DNA of 8,497 nt from assembly GCA_023396615.1 (NCBI GenBank), contig JAEWVM010000165.1, positions 1-8,497 of the forward strand, given 5' to 3'. The notes below the pieces were generated by a model. The model searched no databases, was not told the origin of the DNA, and saw nothing but the letters and a program-made list of their open reading frames with translations. Positions 5,499-8,497 of this stretch are shown piece after piece. Made by a program: the position numbers and the translations under genes. Position 1 is the stretch's first letter; every line of letters begins with the position of its first letter. This DNA comes from Spirochaetota bacterium (GTDB lineage Bacteria; Spirochaetota; UBA4802; JAFGJZ01).

Positions 5499-8139
5499 CT
5501 GATTCCGTATTCATGTATTTTTGTAAGAGATCCATGAGTTCAAATTTTTTAAAAGGCTTAGCAATGCTTGCTGAAAAGCCGAATTCTTTAGGTCTTGAAA
5601 TGACTACGTCCTCGGAATTGCCGCTTGTAGCAAGAAAAACGGTTTCTGGACTTATCTCTTTAAGTAAAGAAACAGCTTCTTTGCCGCCCATGCTTCCTGG
5701 AATAGTCAGGTCTAGTATTGCTCCGGCAATATTCCGTCCTTTTCCAATTTCATTTTTAAAAAAATCAATTGAAGTATAGCCGTCAGGGAAGAGTTCTACA
5801 GTGTAGCCCAATGACTTAATCATATCTCCGATAACTTCTCTCATAACTTCTTCATCATCCATTATGACGAAAATGCCGTGTCCTTTAAATGAGACGGTTT
5901 GTTTATTCACGGGTTCTGCTGCAACTCCTGTTGCAGCAGGTAGAAGGATATGAAATGTGCTTCCTACATTGATTTTAGACTCAACATCAATTGAACCGCC
6001 GTGTTTTTTTATTATAGAATAACATGTAGACAGTCCGAGACCGTGACCAGTCTGTTTGGTAGTAAAAAAAGGATCAAATATGCGCTGAATAACATCTTTG
6101 CTAATTCCGCTTCCGTTATCTTTTATTGAAATATTCACATATTTACCTGATTTCAAAATGGGGTGAGCGTTTTCAGATAATTCGGCATTTTTTGCTGATA
6201 TTATAAGTTTTCCGCCTTCCGGCATGGCTTGTTTTGCATTAATAACTATATTATCAATGATCTGCCCAATCTGGTTCTTATCAAAATAACTCATCCACAA
6301 ATCATTTGCAATATCGAATTCGTATGATACGTTTGAACCGCTAAGCGCGAATTTTACGGTATCAGCTATATATGGAAACAGGTGTCCTATCGATTGATTC
6401 GGAGTTCCGCCTTTTGCAAATGTGATCATCTGCCGCGATAAGTCGCGTGCCCTTTCTATAGTAGATATTGATTTTTGCAAATAATCTTTGAGCTGACTGC
6501 CGGTTGCCATTTCTTCGGCTAATTCGATATATCCGAAAATTCCGCCTAGAAGATTGTTGAAATCGTGAGCAATACCTCCGGCAAGAGATGCAAGAGATTC
6601 GAGTTTTTGAGAACGCTGCAGCTCTTCTTCCATTTTTTTACGTTCGGTTATATCACGAATTGTTCCGAGAATGAATTTCTCGCCATGCAGTTCGATGATT
6701 TCTGCAGATAAAAGTGAATTTACAATATCCCCGGTTTTTGTAATAAAGTTAGCATCCAAATCATGTATGCTTCCGTTTTTACGTATTTGTTCAATGTATT
6801 TATCACGAAGTGAAAGGTCTTCCCATAGGTTTAAGTCTTTTGGAGAATTGCCGATAATTTCATCTCTTTTATATCCGAGTATTTTTTCTGTTCTTTCGTT
6901 TATCTCCGTTATAATCCCATTTTCAAGAGAAGTTAAAAATAATATATCGGGGCTTGCCAAAAATGCTTTGGCAAATTTTTCTTCTGAATTTTTCAAAGCA
7001 GTCTCAGCCAGTTTCCTTTCAGTTATATCTCTGACAATGCCGACAGAATATTTCTCTCCTTTCAGTTCGTACATTCCAACGTTTACTTCAAAAGGGAATT
7101 CTGTGCCGTTAATACGAAGACCGGTGGATTCATAATAATACGGTGCATCAAGATCGGAGTATCGTCTTGTAATAAAATCTTTAATCTTGTTCACTTCACT
7201 TGGAGCAATATTCGTGAGAATTGACCTTCCGATTATTTCATCGGGTTTAGAATAGCCGAACAATTCGAGATAGGAATTGTTAACTAATACGACAATACCT
7301 TTCTTCGAAATGACAATTGCGTCTTTTGAGTTGTTAAAAATAGCGCGAAGCTGTTCTTCATTTTCTTCAGCTTTTTCTTTTGCTTCAATTAGAGCACGTT
7401 CCATTTTTTTTCTGGCTGATATTTCTGTGAAATCAACCGCTATTGTATTCGGACCTGTTTTGAAAGCGGTTACATCGTATTCTCCCTGAAAGCGGCCGTC
7501 ACTATAAGGAACTTCAAAATGCTGAGTAGTCAATTCGCCTTTCGCTATTTTGCGGTACATTTCCGGTATTCCGGTATTTACCAATGCCGGAAATGCTTCC
7601 TCGATTGTTTTTCCGATAAGACTCTTGTGGCTGATTCCGATAATCCGGTCTGCTGAAGGATTTGCTCCTGTTAGAATGAGCTTGTTTTTTTCAAGTTTGT
7701 AAAAATACTTTGCTATCGGTGAAGATTCTACAATACAGCGGAATTTGTCTTCGCTTTCAATCAATGCAGATTCGGATTTCTTGCGTTCTGTTATATCATG
7801 AATGATTGAATGAAGGTAATTCTTTCCATTAAGTGCAATCGAGCCGCTCCAGATTTCTACATCCTTAATAGATCCGTCAGCGCAACGATGTTTGAATTCA
7901 AATTGAACTTGCTTGCTTTCGGCTGCTTTTTTCATTGAATTGAAAATTTCATCTTTGGTGAGAGTATTTATTTCCTGAATATTCATATTCTGTAATTTTT
8001 CTCTTTCCCAGCCGTAAAACTGTACAGCCGCACGATTTGCATCCGCGATATTTCCGCTTGCAGAATCAATAATGAGCATAACTGCAGGGTGGCTTTCAAA
8101 TAGAAAACCGCAGATAGAAAGATCTTTGCTTATACTCAA
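5488..8139 (-). CDS. Soluble hybrid histidine kinase with four PAS domains and a receiver
   Basis: An 883-residue protein without signal peptide or membrane segment, so a cytoplasmic sensor. Four PAS units end at DITER-type motifs (Asp115, Asp236 in DFTEISARKK, Asp371, Asp496) and are joined by coiled-coil linkers. HisKA (about 508-572) has the H box GGIAHDFNN with phospho-His525. HATPase (about 580-735) has N634 in INAKQAM, G1 DNGSGI from Asp674, FDPFFTTK, and G2 GHGLGLS from Gly698. The receiver (about 750-880) has Asp761/Asp762, phospho-Asp810, Thr838 and Lys861. All catalytic residues are therefore present. The PAS ligands or cofactors are not readable. The start is TTG: GGAGGT lies six bases upstream and an in-frame stop five codons before it excludes a longer form. 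No DNA-binding or enzymatic output is attached, so phosphate must pass on through an HPt or regulator encoded elsewhere, or the receiver is autoregulatory. Confidence 0.95.
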   Translation of the reverse strand: MSISKDLSICGFLFESHPAVMLIIDSASGNIADANRAAVQFYGWEREKLQNMNIQEINTLTKDEIFNSMKKAAESKQVQFEFKHRCADGSIKDVEIWSGSIALNGKNYLHSIIHDITERKKSESALIESEDKFRCIVESSPIAKYFYKLEKNKLILTGANPSADRIIGISHKSLIGKTIEEAFPALVNTGIPEMYRKIAKGELTTQHFEVPYSDGRFQGEYDVTAFKTGPNTIAVDFTEISARKKMERALIEAKEKAEENEEQLRAIFNNSKDAIVISKKGIVVLVNNSYLELFGYSKPDEIIGRSILTNIAPSEVNKIKDFITRRYSDLDAPYYYESTGLRINGTEFPFEVNVGMYELKGEKYSVGIVRDITERKLAETALKNSEEKFAKAFLASPDILFLTSLENGIITEINERTEKILGYKRDEIIGNSPKDLNLWEDLSLRDKYIEQIRKNGSIHDLDANFITKTGDIVNSLLSAEIIELHGEKFILGTIRDITERKKMEEELQRSQKLESLASLAGGIAHDFNNLLGGIFGYIELAEEMATGSQLKDYLQKSISTIERARDLSRQMITFAKGGTPNQSIGHLFPYIADTVKFALSGSNVSYEFDIANDLWMSYFDKNQIGQIIDNIVINAKQAMPEGGKLIISAKNAELSENAHPILKSGKYVNISIKDNGSGISKDVIQRIFDPFFTTKQTGHGLGLSTCYSIIKKHGGSIDVESKINVGSTFHILLPAATGVAAEPVNKQTVSFKGHGIFVIMDDEEVMREVIGDMIKSLGYTVELFPDGYTSIDFFKNEIGKGRNIAGAILDLTIPGSMGGKEAVSLLKEISPETVFLATSGNSEDVVISRPKEFGFSASIAKPFKKFELMDLLQKYMNTESAKP
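5916..5939 (-). repeat. Perfect 10-bp inverted repeat at the HATPase-receiver junction of the kinase gene
   Basis: CTGCTGCAAC (5916-5925) and GTTGCAGCAG (5930-5939) form a perfect stem with a 4-nt loop, in codons for the Ala/Thr/Val-rich linker at about residues 734-742. No T-run follows on the minus strand, so it is not an intrinsic terminator. Confidence 0.7.
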
Positions 8140-8145
8140 ATACTG

Positions 8146-8151
8146 ACCTCC
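8146..8151 (-). promoter_or_regulatory. Shine-Dalgarno fixing the TTG start of the kinase gene
   Basis: GGAGGT on the minus strand is six bases before the TTG at 8139-8137. The reading frame is closed by TGA at 8157-8155, and no ATG or GTG lies between, so TTG is the first usable start. Confidence 0.85.
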
Positions 8152-8220
8152 GCTTCACTTGTATGTATTGCGGTAATACGCTCATTCATGATAACAAGTA
8201 TGATACTCATAACTCAATGT

Positions 8221-8249
8221 ATTATAAATCATTTAATTTATTTTTGCAA
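8221..8249 (-). promoter_or_regulatory. Sigma70-type promoter of the hybrid kinase gene
   Basis: On the minus strand TTGCAA (8249-8244) is followed by a 17-bp spacer and a perfect TATAAT (8226-8221). The start would be near 8214, giving a leader of about 75 nt. Within the leader, AGTAT-G-ATACT (8197-8207, perfect palindrome) lies just after the start, and GTATT (8165-8169) can pair with AATAC (8175-8179). Either could be an operator or leader hairpin; no ligand-binding motif is recognised. Confidence 0.7.
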
Positions 8250-8497
8250 GTCTGGATTTTAAGGCGAAATTAATTCTAATTCCGTATATCATGAGAAACA
8301 AAATAAAATAGAATTGGTGAAATAGAGTAATTATTTATAACTGATTTTGTAAAGCATGCCAATTCGCTAGAAGAATCACCGGCATGTTTTTCGAATTCTA
8401 TTTTTATCGGTTGTTATTTTGAAATTATAATTATAAATTCTTCTAACTTGAGAAAAGCTGGAAATAATCGATTGAGAAATATAATTAATATCAGGGT
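8250..8497. other. AT-rich gene-free end of the window with nested inverted repeats
   Basis: No credible gene. An outer inverted repeat, AAAATAGAATT (8305-8315) and AATTCTATTTT (8394-8404), encloses a hairpin with arms AAAGCATGCC (8351-8360) and GGCATGTTTT (8381-8390; one G-T pair) that ends in T5 (8387-8391). Inside it ATTC (8362-8365) can pair with GAAT (8373-8376). Further right are the palindrome TTATAATTATAA (8425-8436), the direct repeat TTGAGAAA (8448-8455, 8472-8479) and TATAAT (8480-8485), a possible -10 for a gene starting past 8497, without a good -35. Confidence 0.5.
8351..8391. terminator. Terminator-like hairpin upstream of the kinase promoter
   Basis: The 10-bp stem (8351-8360 with 8381-8390) followed by T5 resembles a plus-strand intrinsic terminator, though the loop is long (20 nt) and no plus-strand gene precedes it. 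On the minus strand the outer repeat is followed by a T-rich stretch, which could end a minus-strand gene lying beyond 8497. The strand of action is undecided. Confidence 0.35.

Noticed and set aside
6671..7135. Plus-strand open frame of 154 codons opposite the kinase gene
   Set aside because: It is antisense to the third and fourth PAS units and their linker, has no ribosome-binding site or recognisable domain, and its Ser/Phe-rich composition is that expected from the complement of the real gene.
1..8497. CRISPR array, insertion sequence, tRNA/rRNA or defence operon
   Set aside because: No regularly spaced repeats, transposase, terminal repeats with target duplication, cloverleaf sequences or recognisable defence domains were seen on either strand.

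Overview
This AT-rich bacterial window is dominated by signal-transduction genes. It holds five genes in the order: partial hybrid-kinase-like gene (+), exported protein (-), thioredoxin (+), methyl-accepting chemotaxis protein (+), and hybrid histidine kinase (-). The exported protein's WNxxY-type domain recalls hypothetical proteins of spirochaetes such as Leptospira and Treponema. The thioredoxin and receptor also look compatible with that group. This placement is made from memory, without a database search, so the phylum is only a tentative inference.

Left part (1-2060): a PAS-PAS-HisKA/HATPase-like-REC protein runs in from outside the window. Its transmitter is degenerate: the phosphoacceptor His is Asn and the ATP-binding boxes are gone. 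Its receiver keeps every key residue. A run of eight G lies inside the receiver coding sequence, where slippage by one base either way would truncate the protein. The gene converges on the exported-protein gene, and a hairpin overlaps its stop codon.

Middle (2060-3464): the exported-protein gene and the thioredoxin gene diverge from a 148-bp promoter region. Thioredoxin has a good sigma70-type promoter, a strong Shine-Dalgarno and a clear Rho-independent terminator. About 245 bp with no gene follow, ending in the leader of the receptor gene.

Right part (3465-8497): a two-TM receptor with a dCache-like sensor converges on a soluble four-PAS hybrid histidine kinase. Their coding ends overlap by 11 bp with no terminator between them. 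The kinase has an intact H box, N, G1, F and G2 boxes and a receiver, a TTG start with a near-perfect Shine-Dalgarno, and a well-formed promoter. The last ~250 bp hold no gene but contain nested inverted repeats.

How the genes may work together (inference): the receptor would feed a CheA/CheW array encoded elsewhere. The intact kinase and the kinase-dead homologue share a domain plan, so the first could phosphorylate the second's receiver or heterodimerise with it. No separate response regulator, HPt protein or effector is present. I recognise no mobile element, CRISPR array, tRNA, rRNA, or known defence or biosynthetic system.
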